The notes: generated by a model from the sequence alone, not told the origin. A stretch of 64,000 bases of DNA from Photobacterium sp. TY1-4 (GCF_025398175.1 NZ_CP099734.1:2976001-3040000), one strand, 5' to 3'. Shown: positions 32,005 through 41,902, counted from the first letter of the stretch. Numbers and translations: made by a program.

Positions 32005-33300
32005 ATGAGCAAGTCAGCAGATCTATTTGCCCAAGCACAGAAGACGATTCCTGGCGGTGTGAACTCTCCCGTCCGCGCCTTTGCCGGTGTCGGTGGCAGC
32101 CCGCTATTTATTGAACGCGCCGACGGTGCCTACATCTTTGATGCTGACGGCAAAGCCTATATCGACTATGTCGGCTCATGGGGTCCGATGATCCTGGGTC
32201 ACAACCATGTCGCGATCCGCGATGCCGTGATCAACGCAGCCCAGCAGGGCTTGAGCTTCGGCGCGCCGACGGAAATGGAAGTGATCATGGCCGAGCTGGT
32301 CTCCACACTGGTACCGTCGATGGAGATGGTCCGTATGGTCAGCTCCGGGACCGAAGCCACCATGAGTGCCATCCGCCTGGCGCGCGGCTTTACCAACCGC
32401 GACAAAATCGTCAAATTCGAAGGCTGCTACCACGGCCACGCCGACTGCCTGCTGGTCAAAGCCGGCTCCGGCGCCCTGACGCTGGGTCAGCCAAGCTCTC
32501 CGGGGGTTCCGGCTGATTTCGCCAAGCACACCCTGACTTGCACCTACAACGACTTAGATTCTGTGCGCGAAGCCTTTGCCACCCACCCGCAGGACATCGC
32601 CTGTATCATTGTTGAACCGGTGGCCGGGAACATGAACTGTATCCCACCGGTCCCGGGCTTCCTGGAAGGCCTGCGCGCGATCTGTGATGAGTTCGGCGCC
32701 CTGCTGATCCTGGATGAAGTCATGACCGGCTTCCGTGTTTCAGAAGGCGGCGCGCAAGGCTACTACAACATCAAACCGGATCTGACCACGCTGGGTAAAG
32801 TCATTGGCGGCGGTATGCCGGTCGGTGCCTTTGGCGGCCGTCGTGAAGTGATGGAATATGTCGCGCCAACCGGCCCGGTCTACCAGGCAGGGACCCTGTC
32901 CGGCAACCCGGTTGCCATGGCTGCTGGCCATGCGTGTCTGAGCGTGCTGACTCAGGAAGGTAACGAGAAGCGCCTGGCCAATACCACCAAGCGTCTGGCA
33001 GACGGCTTCAAGGCCCTGGCAGAGAAACACGGCATTGCCCTGCAAACCAATCAGGTCGGCGCGATGTTCGGCTTCTTCTTCACCGATCAGCCAAGCGTCA
33101 CCACCTTCAGCGACGTCTCCAAGTGTGACATCGAACGCTTCAAGCGCTTCTTTAACCTGATGCTGGAAAAAGGCGTTTACCTGGCACCGTCGGCTTATGA
33201 AGCTTGCTTTACTTCCCTGGCGCACGGCGACAAGGAAATTGACGCCACACTGGAAGCGGCAGATTACGCATTTGCCGTCCTGGCGCAAGAAGCCGCCTGA
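32005..33300 (+). CDS. hemL: Glutamate-1-semialdehyde 2,1-aminomutase
   Basis: 431 residues, class III aminotransferase fold. PLP lysine K265 in [18 protein letters not shown], phosphate loop [19 protein letters not shown] Asp in [12 protein letters not shown], and the substrate loop GCYHGHAD. It converts glutamate-1-semialdehyde to 5-aminolevulinate in the C5 heme pathway. Start ATG 32005 follows an aacaggac site; a ggtacaatg -10-like element lies at about 31955. The neighbouring 35-codon gene on the opposite strand is convergent. Confidence 0.97.
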   Translation: MSKSADLFAQAQKTIPGGVNSPVRAFAGVGGSPLFIERADGAYIFDADGKAYIDYVGSWGPMILGHNHVAIRDAVINAAQQGLSFGAPTEMEVIMAELVSTLVPSMEMVRMVSSGTEATMSAIRLARGFTNRDKIVKFEGCYHGHADCLLVKAGSGALTLGQPSSPGVPADFAKHTLTCTYNDLDSVREAFATHPQDIACIIVEPVAGNMNCIPPVPGFLEGLRAICDEFGALLILDEVMTGFRVSEGGAQGYYNIKPDLTTLGKVIGGGMPVGAFGGRREVMEYVAPTGPVYQAGTLSGNPVAMAAGHACLSVLTQEGNEKRLANTTKRLADGFKALAEKHGIALQTNQVGAMFGFFFTDQPSVTTFSDVSKCDIERFKRFFNLMLEKGVYLAPSAYEACFTSLAHGDKEIDATLEAADYAFAVLAQEAA

Positions 33301-33330
33301 TCCGCCTCCCGGCTGATCGCACCAACACAG

Positions 33331-33348
33331 CGCCGCCTTCGGGCGGCG
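33331..33348. terminator. GC hairpin with ttcg loop after hemL
   Basis: cgccgcc / ggcggcg (33331-33337 with 33342-33348) closed by a ttcg tetraloop. It is very stable, but no U tract follows on either strand, so termination is uncertain; it may protect the hemL or microprotein message 3' end. Confidence 0.45.
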
Positions 33349-33373
33349 ATGTTGATCGCATCTCGTGCCAACG

Positions 33374-33481
33374 CTACTGCCAGTAGTATACGGCCAGTCC
33401 GACCAGGAGCAGCACCACCCACAGCGCCGGATGCGCCCGTCGCTTTTTGTTGGTTTTACATCCGCAATCGCAACATCCCAT
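33374..33481 (-). CDS. 35-residue Cys-rich single-span membrane microprotein
   Basis: A short gene below usual length cut-offs. ATG 33481 is preceded on the minus strand by GAGAGG with 8-9 nt spacing, and the frame ends in TAG at 33374. The product starts MGCCDCGCKTNKKRRAHP, then a hydrophobic helix ALWVVLLLVGLAVYYW of about 16-17 residues, and a final Q. Four cysteines in six residues (C3, C4, C6, C8) are followed by a basic patch and the membrane span. The positive-inside rule puts the cysteines in the cytoplasm, where they could bind metal or an Fe-S cluster or be acylated. It lies convergent to hemL and divergent from the PerM-like gene. I know no family for it. Confidence 0.6.
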   Translation of the reverse strand: MGCCDCGCKTNKKRRAHPALWVVLLLVGLAVYYWQ

Positions 33482-33586
33482 CGTCCGCACCTCTCAAAAA
33501 GATTTAATTTACAAAAGATTGCCACTCCGAAGCACCAATGCAATCATACAACTAGTTCCGTATTCAAAACAGGAAGGATTGCCATC

Positions 33587-34672
33587 GTGTCTACCCCGTT
33601 CAGAGCTGAGTCACGCCACTGGATGCTTATCGCAGCCCTGGTCCTGGCGGCCTACGCCAGCTATCGGCTGATCGAGCCCTATCTCGGCCCCATTGTGATG
33701 GCCTTTATTATTTCCCTGCTCTACTACCCGCTGCACACCCGGGTGGAGCGGAAACTGCCGGCCCACCCCAATGCCGCCGCGATGCTCTCGTGCACCCTGC
33801 TCACGGTAATGATCGTGATCCCGGTATTGGTCGTCTTTACCTCGATCATCCAGCAGGGCTCGACCTTCTCAAAAGAGAGCTACCAATGGCTGACCTCCGG
33901 CGGGGCCAAAGAGGTCTTGTCGCACCCGGTGACGGTCAAAGCGCTGGCGCTGATTGAAGAATACTCACCGTTCGAGCCCCTCGATGCCCAGGCCATCCTC
34001 CAGAAAGTGGCGGCCGCCGCCTCCAAGTTCGGTGCCCAGTTGCTCAACATCAGTGCCCGTTTGCTCGGCGATGCCACCAACTTCGTCCTCAGCTTCATGC
34101 TGATGCTGTTTGTGCTGTTTTTCCTGTTGCGGGATCATAAAAAAATGGTCACGGCGCTGCGCCACGTGATCCCACTGTCACGCAGCCAGGAAGACGCCGT
34201 CCTGAGCGAAGTCGAGCAAGTTGCCAAATCAGCGGTCCTGGGCTCTTTCCTGACCGCCCTGGCACAAGGGATCGCCGGTGGCTTTGCCATGTGGGTTGCC
34301 GGTTTCCCGGGCTTGTTCTGGGGTTCGATGATGGCCTTCGCCTCCTTTATTCCGGTGGTCGGTACCGCCCTGATCTGGCTGCCGGCGGCGCTGTATCTGT
34401 TGCTGGTCGGCCAGTGGCAGTGGAGCCTGTTCCTGGTGGGCTGGGGCGTCATCGTCGTCGGCTCGATCGACAATTTCCTCCGTCCGCTGTTGATGCAGGG
34501 CAACTCCGGCATGAACACCCTGTTGATCTTCCTGTCCATCCTCGGCGGCCTGCACCTGTTCGGCCTGATTGGCCTGATCTACGGCCCGGTTATCTTTGCC
34601 GTCACCCTGGTGCTGTTCAAGCTCTATGAGGTGGAATTTCACGACTTCCTGGCCAACCAGGACAAGAACTGA
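33587..34672 (+). CDS. AI-2E / PerM-family transporter
   Basis: The frame is open from 33365, but the first 74 codons cross the microprotein gene and are not membrane-like. GTG 33587 (VSTPFRAESRHWMLIAALV) has AGGAAGG at 33571-33577 and gives 361 residues, the usual length of the AI-2E (former UPF0118) family. About seven or eight helices: 14-60 (two), 65-88, a soluble loop 95-160, 160-190, 215-250, 255-290 and 300-345. Family motifs include LLRDHKKMVTALRHVIP and GLFWGSMMAFASFIPVVGT. Family members are linked to AI-2 export or Na+/H+ exchange; the substrate here is unknown. rsmC follows after 110 nt. Confidence 0.88.
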   Translation: MSTPFRAESRHWMLIAALVLAAYASYRLIEPYLGPIVMAFIISLLYYPLHTRVERKLPAHPNAAAMLSCTLLTVMIVIPVLVVFTSIIQQGSTFSKESYQWLTSGGAKEVLSHPVTVKALALIEEYSPFEPLDAQAILQKVAAAASKFGAQLLNISARLLGDATNFVLSFMLMLFVLFFLLRDHKKMVTALRHVIPLSRSQEDAVLSEVEQVAKSAVLGSFLTALAQGIAGGFAMWVAGFPGLFWGSMMAFASFIPVVGTALIWLPAALYLLLVGQWQWSLFLVGWGVIVVGSIDNFLRPLLMQGNSGMNTLLIFLSILGGLHLFGLIGLIYGPVIFAVTLVLFKLYEVEFHDFLANQDKN

Positions 34673-34686
34673 GCCTGCTCCCCCGC

Positions 34687-34711
34687 AACAGCGCCGTCCT
34701 CCGGCGCTGTT
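34687..34711. terminator. Hairpin after the PerM-like gene
   Basis: 10-bp stem aacagcgccg / cggcgctgtt (34687-34696 with 34702-34711). Only a weak T tail follows, so termination may be partial. Confidence 0.55.
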
Positions 34712-34782
34712 CACCTTTCCATCTATGGTGATTTGTGGAACAATTCGCGCCCAGAATTCCGCAAGACTAGACTGAGGCCACG

Positions 34783-35802
34783 ATGTCCTATACTGCTGCA
34801 AGCCAGGTGGTTGCCCGCCAGCTTGAGTTTTTTGAGAACCGCAACGTGCTTGTGATCGGCGAGCTTGCCGATACCTTCCCGCTGGAACTGACCCAAGTGG
34901 CCAGCGCTGTGGCAGTATTTACCACCCACTACGGCTACTACCGCCAGATGCAGCGCCACAGCCAAATCGACGCCTATTTCGGCGCCGAGCTGACCGCCGA
35001 CATCCAGTGCGACATGGTCCTGATGTACTGGCCCAAAGCCAAGGCTGAAGCCGAGTACCTGCTCACCATGGTGCTGAGCAAATTCGGTCCGGGCACGGAA
35101 GTGTGTATCGTGGGCGAGAACCGCAGTGGCGTACGCAGCGCCGAGAAGCTGTTCCAGTCGCTGGGCAGCCTGAACAAATATGATTCCGCACGGCGCTGCA
35201 GTTTCTACTGGGGCCGCTGTGAGCAGGCACCAGACGCATTCACCCTGAGTGACTGGTTCCGCAGCTATGATGTCAATGTCGCCGGTACCGCGCTGACCAT
35301 TCGCTCGCTGCCGGGCGTGTTCAGTCACGGCGAGTTTGACCGGGGCTCCGAGCTGTTGCTCGAAACGCTGCCGCCGCTGAGCGGCAAAGTGCTGGACTTT
35401 GGCTGCGGTGCCGGGGTCATCGGCGCGGTGATGAAAACCCGCAATCCGGCCATCGACCTGGAGCTGTGTGATGTCAGTGCCCTGGCGATTGAATCAGCCC
35501 GCGAAACCTTCCGGGTCAACCAGCTCGAGGCAACCTTTACCCCGACAGACGTCTACGCCGCGCTGAGCGGGCCGTATGATTACCTGATCAGCAACCCGCC
35601 GTTCCATGCCGGGCTGAAAACCTTCTATACCGCGACGGAAACTTTCATCGCCGAAGCGCCGAACTACCTGACCCCGAACGGTCAGATGATTATTGTAGCT
35701 AACAGCTTCCTGCGTTACCCGCCGCTGATCGAAGCCAGCCTGGGCCAATGCGACACCCTGGCAAGCACCAACAAATTCAATATTTACGCTGCGAAAAAAT
35801 AA
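34783..35802 (+). CDS. rsmC: 16S rRNA (guanine-1207-N2) methyltransferase
   Basis: 339 residues with the RsmC double-domain layout. The N-terminal degenerate methyltransferase-like half (about 1-155) supports folding. The C-terminal half (about 165-335) binds SAM: GKVLDFGCGAGVIGAVM, ELCDVSALAIESARE, and the catalytic N-P-P-F in DYLISNPPFHAGLKT. It methylates G1207 in helix 34 of the small subunit. Start ATG 34783 has GACTGAGG upstream. A hairpin terminator follows at 35810-35831. Position between the PerM-like gene and chiS matches Vibrio. Confidence 0.95.
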   Translation: MSYTAASQVVARQLEFFENRNVLVIGELADTFPLELTQVASAVAVFTTHYGYYRQMQRHSQIDAYFGAELTADIQCDMVLMYWPKAKAEAEYLLTMVLSKFGPGTEVCIVGENRSGVRSAEKLFQSLGSLNKYDSARRCSFYWGRCEQAPDAFTLSDWFRSYDVNVAGTALTIRSLPGVFSHGEFDRGSELLLETLPPLSGKVLDFGCGAGVIGAVMKTRNPAIDLELCDVSALAIESARETFRVNQLEATFTPTDVYAALSGPYDYLISNPPFHAGLKTFYTATETFIAEAPNYLTPNGQMIIVANSFLRYPPLIEASLGQCDTLASTNKFNIYAAKK

Positions 35803-36128
35803 TCGCACCGGGCTGAGTAGATGCTCAGCCCTCTCACTCAATCCGCTGTAAAAAACGTCATTTATGGCAAACTTCGGACAAAAACGGCTCATCTTACCGT
35901 TAACTTTGTCAAATATGTGTTACAGAACACGCTTCCTGCGCCACTTCCTTGAACACTCAAAAAAACTCAGTATAACAGGGGGATCTGGCTGTTTTTTCAG
36001 GGCGCCCGTGTTCGGCATCCGCGACAAATACGTCAAAACAGCCCACAGATAACCTCAGTTCTGACGGAAGTTGCGACACGTTTCGCGCACTTCGTCTCGT
36101 ATCTATCAGGTGAATTTCAGGCACAGGC
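35803..36128. other. Intergenic region before chiS, with rsmC terminator
   Basis: 326 nt. A hairpin gggctgag / ctcagccc (35810-35817 with 35824-35831) probably ends rsmC transcription. The remainder (35840-36110) is AT-richer and should carry the chiS promoter. The short open frame within it has no ribosome site, and I see no gene. Confidence 0.6.
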
Positions 36129-39100
36129 ATGCAGAAAACAGCCCGTTTTAAACGACTTCAGCATACCCTTATGCTGGCCTTTCTCGTTCTCAGTATTACC
36201 CCGCTGACCCTGTCAGCCCTCTTTTTCCTCAACTCCCATACCAATGATCTGATCGAGCAAAGCACCAACCATCTGGCCTCGCTGTTGGAGAACAAGCAAA
36301 AGCAGCTCAACAGTTACTTTGCCGCCCGCGAGTCTGAAGTCCAGAGCTTCGCCCGCTCAGAGCTGGCCAATGCCAGCGGCGGTCGCTTTTACGGCCTGGT
36401 CGGCGCCTATCACCAACTGGGGGATATCGACACGCTGATCAAAGGCGTCGGCAACCGCCGCTACTTTACCGACACCCTGACCGCCAAAACCGACAACAAC
36501 AGCTACAGCGGCAACTATGTCGGCCACGAACGCTACCGGCTGATGTACAAGCGCTATAACTGGGCTTACGCTGAATATCTCAAACGCTCGGACTTTACCG
36601 ATATCCTGCTGGTCGATCTCGACGGCAATATCGTCTACTCCGCCAGTAATCCGGACAAATTCAGCCTCAACCTGGCATCGAGCGCCTCGCCGTACCCGGC
36701 GCTGCACCAGACCTTCACCACTATCCGAGATAAAACCCGTCAGGCCCAACGGGAGCCCGAGCAGGTGCCGGTGGTCTTTACCGACTTCAGTACGGCCACT
36801 GTAACCGGCGAGCATGCGGCCTGGTTTGCCGCCCCGATCATCCAGCAGGGCTACCTGCACAGCTATGTCTTCTTCCGGCTCGACAACCAGTCCATCAGCG
36901 GGTTGATCACCGACACCGGTCCCCATGCCAGCCATATCCAGACCCTGCTGGTCGGCGGCGATCATCACGCCCGCCTGCCGGGCAGCCCGTCTCAGCCGAG
37001 TGACCTGTCGAGCCCGAGTATCGATCAGGCCCTCAGTGGTGAGCGCGGTGTGGGCAGCTTTTTAAACTTCAACCAAATCCCGGTGCTCAGCGCATTCGCC
37101 CCGGTGGATGTGCTGGGCAACACCTGGGCCCTGGTGATTGAGCTGCCGGAAGAAGAGGCCTTTGCCCGGGTTCATCAGCTGGAGAAAATCTTTGCCGGGG
37201 CCATGCTCACTGCCATTGCGCTGGTGATCATCGCCTCGCACTGGCTGTCGAACTCCATCACTGCCCCGCTGCTACGCCTGACCTGGGCCGCAGAGCAAGT
37301 CTCGGCTGGGGATATGGACCAGACCATCAGCAGTACCGAACGCGGTGATGAAATTGGCCGCCTGGCCGTGAGTTTTTCCCGGATGCAGCGCTCGATCCGT
37401 GAAAAAATCACCCTGATCCGGGAGCAAAATACCGAGCTGGAACACAACCTGCAGGTGATCCGCCAACAGAATGATGAGCTCCAGACCGCCGATAAACTCA
37501 AAGATGAGTTCCTGGCGACCACCTCCCACGAACTGCGCACCCCGCTGCACGGGATGGTCGGGATAGCCGAATCCCTGCTGGCCGGTGCCAGCGGCCCGAT
37601 CCAACCCGCCCAGCGCCGCCAACTGGAAATGATCATCAACAGCGGCCAGCGCCTGACCAACCTGGTCGATGATCTGCTCGACTACCACAAAATGCGTTAC
37701 GGCGATCTGACTATCGAGAAGCAAGCGGTCGATCTGGCGTCTGCCGTCCGCCTGGTGCTGGAGCTTTCCAGCCACCTGCTCGGCAGCAAGCCAATCCGGA
37801 TCATCAACCAGATCCCCGACCACTTGCCGCTGGTGCTGGGGGATGAGCAACGGCTCGAACAAGTGCTTTATAACCTGGTCGGCAATGCCATTAAGTACAC
37901 CTCGGAAGGCAAAATCATCCTGTCCGCCACGGTGCTGGATCACCAGGTCCGGATCCAGGTGGTCGACACCGGCCAGGGGATCCCGCCAGAGCAACTCGAG
38001 CATATTTTTGAGCCGCTGATCCAGGCCAATACCCAATCCGGCCACTACCGCCAGGGCGCCGGGCTGGGCTTATCCATCAGTCGGCAGCTCATTGAGCTGA
38101 TGGGCGGTCGGCTCTATGTCAGCAGCCAGCCGATGGTCGGGGCGACGTTCAGTTTCACCCTCAACCTCGCCTCGGAAGCCGACATCGTCGACAGCCGGCA
38201 GGCCAGCGCCTGCAAACATTTCCAGCTCCCCGCGCTGGAAACGGCCACTTGCGACAGCCAGGATTTGCCGGAAAACCCGGATGGGGAACTACTGCTGGTC
38301 GTCGATGACGAGCCGGTCAACCTGCAGATCCTTAATAACTTCCTACGCCTGGAAGGCTACCGGGTCCTGACCGCCGACAACGGGCGCGAGGCCATGACAC
38401 TGGTCGACACCGAACAGCCTGCCCTGATCCTGCTCGATATCATGATGCCGGAAATGTCCGGCTATGAAGTGTGCCACCAGCTACGGCAACGCCATTCGCT
38501 GATTGAGCTGCCGATCATCATGCTCTCGGCCCTGGGGCAGGTCCAGGATCGGATCAAGGGATTTGAATCCGGTGCCAACGACTACCTGACCAAGCCGTTC
38601 AACAAAGAAGAGCTCGTCGCCCGCATCCATGCCCACCTGCAGGCCGGGAAGACGGAAATCCAGCGCCAGAAGAATCAGGCGCTGGAGCAGGAAATTCAGC
38701 GCCGGGAGGCCGTGGAAGCCGGCCTGCTGGAAGCCCAGAGCCGTCTGCTGGGCCTGCTCGAATCGACCCAGGAGGCCATTCTGTGTATCCGCCAGGACGG
38801 TCGGATCCGCTATGCCAACAGTGCTGCCGGCAAGCTGCTGCAGCGGGCGCCGGAGCAGCTCGAACGCCATTGCATTGATGATTTTCTGGCGACCCACCTG
38901 CCGGAAGAGATCAACACCAACCACCATTACCACGGCCACCTGCTGTTCCGCTGTGGCGAGACCATGACGGGATTGGAAACCGATGTCATCCATCTGCCGG
39001 AAAGTTCCGGCCTGCAACGGATGCTGATAATCGATCACCACGGCCCCACCACCCGACAGCGCATTGAAATGCTGGAAAACGCCATTGAAGTGATCTGCGG

Positions 39101-39524
39101 CTTTGCCGCCGACGGGGATCGCAGCAACCTGCAGCAACTGCGCGAATTGGGTGAGGAATTTACCCATCTGGCCGATCGCCTGGACGGCAAAGAGCAGGAG
39201 AAAGCCGAGACCATCCGCGCCCTGCTGGTCGAAACCATGAAGGCCACGCTCCGGTACTGGGAAGATGCGACGCAAAAAACCAAGTTCGAATTAGCTGAAG
39301 AAAGCGGCCTGTGGCGGGTCTATCTCGACCGCAGTACGCTGCAAACCCGGACGCTGGACAAATACCTGCACCAGGAAACCCTGCCCAAATCGCCGCGCTG
39401 GCGCACAGTGCTGAACACCATCGATTTCGTTCTGGAGCGTTGCCATAGCACATCGGCAACCACCGCAGAGCGCCATCAGCTCGAGCACATGAAAGAGCAG
39501 CTCCAGCAGCTCCTGAGCGCCTGA
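36129..39524 (+). CDS. chiS: Chitin-responsive hybrid sensor / DNA-binding regulator ChiS
   Basis: 1131 residues. Transmembrane helix 1 (about 13-35), a large periplasmic sensor region (36-350), helix 2 (about 353-372), HAMP (373-425), coiled coil, HisKA with H467 in TTSHELRTPLHG, an ATPase domain (N box YNLVGNAIKYTSEG; G boxes DTGQGIP and GAGLGL), and a receiver with D770 in LILLDIMMPEMSG. A PAS-like segment (about 835-960) and a C-terminal region (about 1000-1131) follow. V. cholerae ChiS, as I remember it (H469, D772), is held inactive by the periplasmic chitin-binding protein and directly binds the chb promoter through its C-terminal domain. The 2-residue offset and the adjacent binding-protein gene support orthology. 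Confidence 0.95.
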   Translation: MQKTARFKRLQHTLMLAFLVLSITPLTLSALFFLNSHTNDLIEQSTNHLASLLENKQKQLNSYFAARESEVQSFARSELANASGGRFYGLVGAYHQLGDIDTLIKGVGNRRYFTDTLTAKTDNNSYSGNYVGHERYRLMYKRYNWAYAEYLKRSDFTDILLVDLDGNIVYSASNPDKFSLNLASSASPYPALHQTFTTIRDKTRQAQREPEQVPVVFTDFSTATVTGEHAAWFAAPIIQQGYLHSYVFFRLDNQSISGLITDTGPHASHIQTLLVGGDHHARLPGSPSQPSDLSSPSIDQALSGERGVGSFLNFNQIPVLSAFAPVDVLGNTWALVIELPEEEAFARVHQLEKIFAGAMLTAIALVIIASHWLSNSITAPLLRLTWAAEQVSAGDMDQTISSTERGDEIGRLAVSFSRMQRSIREKITLIREQNTELEHNLQVIRQQNDELQTADKLKDEFLATTSHELRTPLHGMVGIAESLLAGASGPIQPAQRRQLEMIINSGQRLTNLVDDLLDYHKMRYGDLTIEKQAVDLASAVRLVLELSSHLLGSKPIRIINQIPDHLPLVLGDEQRLEQVLYNLVGNAIKYTSEGKIILSATVLDHQVRIQVVDTGQGIPPEQLEHIFEPLIQANTQSGHYRQGAGLGLSISRQLIELMGGRLYVSSQPMVGATFSFTLNLASEADIVDSRQASACKHFQLPALETATCDSQDLPENPDGELLLVVDDEPVNLQILNNFLRLEGYRVLTADNGREAMTLVDTEQPALILLDIMMPEMSGYEVCHQLRQRHSLIELPIIMLSALGQVQDRIKGFESGANDYLTKPFNKEELVARIHAHLQAGKTEIQRQKNQALEQEIQRREAVEAGLLEAQSRLLGLLESTQEAILCIRQDGRIRYANSAAGKLLQRAPEQLERHCIDDFLATHLPEEINTNHHYHGHLLFRCGETMTGLETDVIHLPESSGLQRMLIIDHHGPTTRQRIEMLENAIEVICGFAADGDRSNLQQLRELGEEFTHLADRLDGKEQEKAETIRALLVETMKATLRYWEDATQKTKFELAEESGLWRVYLDRSTLQTRTLDKYLHQETLPKSPRWRTVLNTIDFVLERCHSTSATTAERHQLEHMKEQLQQLLSA

Positions 39525-39559
39525 TCCGGGCAGCCCAGACCGCCACACACCATATCAGC

Positions 39560-39583
39560 AGCCCCCGTTTCCGGGGGCTTTCG
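39560..39583 (+). terminator. chiS terminator
   Basis: 8-bp GC stem agcccccg / cgggggct (39560-39567 with 39572-39579, loop tttc) followed by a short T tail. Confidence 0.7.
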
Positions 39584-40024
39584 CCAGCCCTGAAAACCAT
39601 TTTTTAATCCCGATAATTAAGCTGGAACACCGGCTGAACACCCCCGAGTTCCTCCCCGATAAAGCACAGAAAATCCGCTTAAAAAAAGCACAATCACCGC
39701 CAAACCTGAGACCCAAGCGCGAGAAAGCCGGGTCTGTTTCAGATTCTGAGAAGCCAATCACAACAAATCCCACCCTAAATTTTCCGCCGGGAAATAACCT
39801 GCCCGAGGCACCGTGCGTTACATCACACACCGTATTAAAATCACACAAAGCTCTTTTATATAAATAAGATGGAAGATAGTAACCACTCACAGTAGACAGC
39901 AATTCACCGTACCTCAAATGCGATGTAGCGCACAGGCAGCACGCCTTACTGATGATACTGACAGTATTTTTTTGACGGATTTAACAGGGAGCCGGCTTAT
40001 TTTAACGTTTTTAACGGGATCGCA

Positions 40025-40044
40025 GATTGACGGAACTGTCAATC
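40025..40044. promoter_or_regulatory. 7-6-7 dyad upstream of the chitin-binding-protein gene
   Basis: gattgac (40025-40031) and gtcaatc (40038-40044) form a perfect repeat with 6-nt spacer, about 140 nt before the start codon. It suits a dimeric regulator or a small leader hairpin; the regulator is not known. Confidence 0.4.
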
Positions 40045-40185
40045 AGGGGTTTCCTTAAGGCACTGAGAGCCTACAAGGCCATTCGCTGCGGCGCAGTACC
40101 CTGCCATTGCGGAGTAGGTTCAAAGCACCCTACGGGGATTTTTTTCCATAAGTGAAACTTAAGCGCAATCAAGTAAGGAACAGCT

Positions 40186-41865
40186 ATGCTTGCCAATATC
40201 AACAAGAAAAAACTCTCGCTTGCAGTGATTGCTGCAACGTCGACCATGCTGACCGCGCCTGTCGCCACCGCATCAGAGCGTGCGGAACTGACCATGGTCC
40301 CTAAGTTCTTCCCAACCTTTGTTCGTAACTTTAACCCGTTCCTGGAAACCCAGCTCGATACCGTGCAGGACTTCATCTATGAGCCACTGGTTGTCTTCAA
40401 TGAGCTCCAGGGGAACAAGCCGGTCATGCGTCTGGCGACAGACTACTATATGTCTGACGATCTCAAGCAGGTCACCTTTGAAATCCGCAAAGGCGTCAAA
40501 TGGTCCGACGGCAAGCCCTTTAGCGCCGAAGATGTGGCATACACCTTCAACCTGCTGAAGAAGCATCCGGAGCTGGACCGCACCGGGATCAACGTCCGCC
40601 TGAAATCAATCAAAGCTGCGGGCAACAAAGTGGTGTTTGACCTCACCGAAGCCAACTCGAACGTCCCTTACCTGATCAACGAAGTGTCTGTCGTCGCCAA
40701 GCACGTCTGGAGCAAAGTTGGCGATCCAACCCGCTTTACCAATGAAAACCCGGTCGGCACCGGTCCCTTTACCCAAATTGATACATTCACCCCGCAACTG
40801 TACACCCAGTGCCGCAACCCGAACTACTGGGATAACGACAACCTGGACGTAGACTGTCTGCGCCTGCCACAAATTGCCGGCAACGATCAGTTCCTCGGCC
40901 AGGTGCTGAGCGGCAAGTTCGACTGGACCTACTCGTTCATCCCGGATGTCGACAGCACCTACGCGGCTGCCAGCCCGGATAACAAATACTGGTATCCGGC
41001 CGGCGGGACCCAGGCTTTCATGCTGAACTACAAATCGCCAAAAGACGGCAACCGCGAAGCGATCAACAACATCGACTTCCGCCGTGCCTTCTCGATGGCC
41101 ATTGACCGTGAAACCATCATCGATATCGCCTTCTACGGCGGCGGTGTGTTGAACGACTACGCTTCAGGTCTGGGCAAAGCCTTTGCGGCATGGTCTGATG
41201 ACAAGGTGTACAACCAGTACAAACCGTTCATGACCTACAACGTTGCCAACGCTAAAGCCCTGCTGAAAAAAGCCGGCTTTAAAGATACCGATGGCGACGG
41301 CTTTGTCGAAACGCCGACCGGCAAGCAAATCAGCCTGACCATTCAGTCCCCGAATGGCTGGACTGACTTCAACAATACCGTTCAACTGGGTGTTGAAATG
41401 CTGCAGGAAGTCGGAATTCAGGCCAAGGCCAGCACCCCGGATTTCTCGGTCTATAACCAGGCGATGCTGGATGCATCTTATGATGTTGCCTATACCAACT
41501 ATTTCCACGGCGCCGACCCGTACACCTACTGGGACAGCGGTTACCACTCACGCTTCCAGGCCAATGAAGGCATGCCGCGCTTCGCGCTGCACTACTGGAC
41601 CAATGCGGAGCTGGACAAGCTGCTAAACGGCTTCTATAAAACCGCGGATCGTGATGAGCAGCTGAAAATTGCGCACAAGGTTCAGAAGATTATTGCGGAG
41701 AACCAGGTGACGATTCCGGTGATGTCCGGGGCCTACACGTCGCAGTACAACACCGCGCGCTTTACCGGCTGGTGGAACGAGAAGAATCCGAAAGGACGTC
41801 CGATGCCAATCACCAACACGCAAGAGCGTCTGCTGCAAGTCCTCGACTTGAAACCAAAAGCATAA
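40186..41865 (+). CDS. Periplasmic chitin-oligosaccharide-binding protein (CBP)
   Basis: 559 residues, ABC importer solute-binding family 5. Signal peptide about 1-29 (KKKLSLAVIAATSTMLTAPVATA) with cleavage near ATASE. The mature protein shows the family pattern: KFFPTFVRNFNPFL, FIYEPLVVFNEL, FEIRKGVKWSDGKPFSAEDVAYTF, NPVGTGPFTQID and FRRAFSMAIDRETI. It carries (GlcNAc)n to the permease pair encoded next. In Vibrio the unliganded form also restrains ChiS in the periplasm. First gene of the operon; start ATG 40186 has a TAAGGA site. A GC hairpin after the stop may stabilise its message relative to the permease genes. Confidence 0.93.
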   Translation: MLANINKKKLSLAVIAATSTMLTAPVATASERAELTMVPKFFPTFVRNFNPFLETQLDTVQDFIYEPLVVFNELQGNKPVMRLATDYYMSDDLKQVTFEIRKGVKWSDGKPFSAEDVAYTFNLLKKHPELDRTGINVRLKSIKAAGNKVVFDLTEANSNVPYLINEVSVVAKHVWSKVGDPTRFTNENPVGTGPFTQIDTFTPQLYTQCRNPNYWDNDNLDVDCLRLPQIAGNDQFLGQVLSGKFDWTYSFIPDVDSTYAAASPDNKYWYPAGGTQAFMLNYKSPKDGNREAINNIDFRRAFSMAIDRETIIDIAFYGGGVLNDYASGLGKAFAAWSDDKVYNQYKPFMTYNVANAKALLKKAGFKDTDGDGFVETPTGKQISLTIQSPNGWTDFNNTVQLGVEMLQEVGIQAKASTPDFSVYNQAMLDASYDVAYTNYFHGADPYTYWDSGYHSRFQANEGMPRFALHYWTNAELDKLLNGFYKTADRDEQLKIAHKVQKIIAENQVTIPVMSGAYTSQYNTARFTGWWNEKNPKGRPMPITNTQERLLQVLDLKPKA

Positions 41866-41879
41866 TTATTACTTAATTT

Positions 41880-41902
41880 GCGGTGCGCGCCTTGCGCACC
41901 GC
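41880..41902 (+). promoter_or_regulatory. Intercistronic hairpin after the CBP gene
   Basis: 9-bp stem gcggtgcgc / gcgcaccgc (41880-41888 with 41894-41902, loop gcctt). No U run follows, so it is more like a processing or 3'-protection element than a full terminator, as often found after binding-protein genes of ABC importers. Confidence 0.55.

Larger units (their letters stand above)
39525..40185. other. Regulatory region of the chitin-oligosaccharide operon
   Basis: 661 nt between chiS and the binding-protein gene. After the chiS terminator the sequence is AT-rich, with tcacac elements at about 39813 and 39841 that resemble CRP half-sites but lack good partners. A ttgacg -35-like element lies at 39972 with loosely matching AT sequence 17-18 nt downstream, which would give a leader of about 180 nt. 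A dyad at 40025-40044 is listed separately. ChiS operator sequences cannot be identified by eye. A 120-codon open frame on the minus strand here lacks any family feature. Confidence 0.55.

Noticed and set aside
35864..36052. 62-codon plus-strand frame before chiS
   Set aside because: No Shine-Dalgarno and AT-rich promoter-like composition.
39805..39850. Possible CRP sites (tcacac elements)
   Set aside because: Only single half-sites match; the partner halves are poor, so I do not list them as features.
39555..39917. 120-codon minus-strand frame in the chitin operon control region
   Set aside because: Overlaps the chiS terminator, has no ribosome site and no recognisable family; the region is better explained as regulatory.
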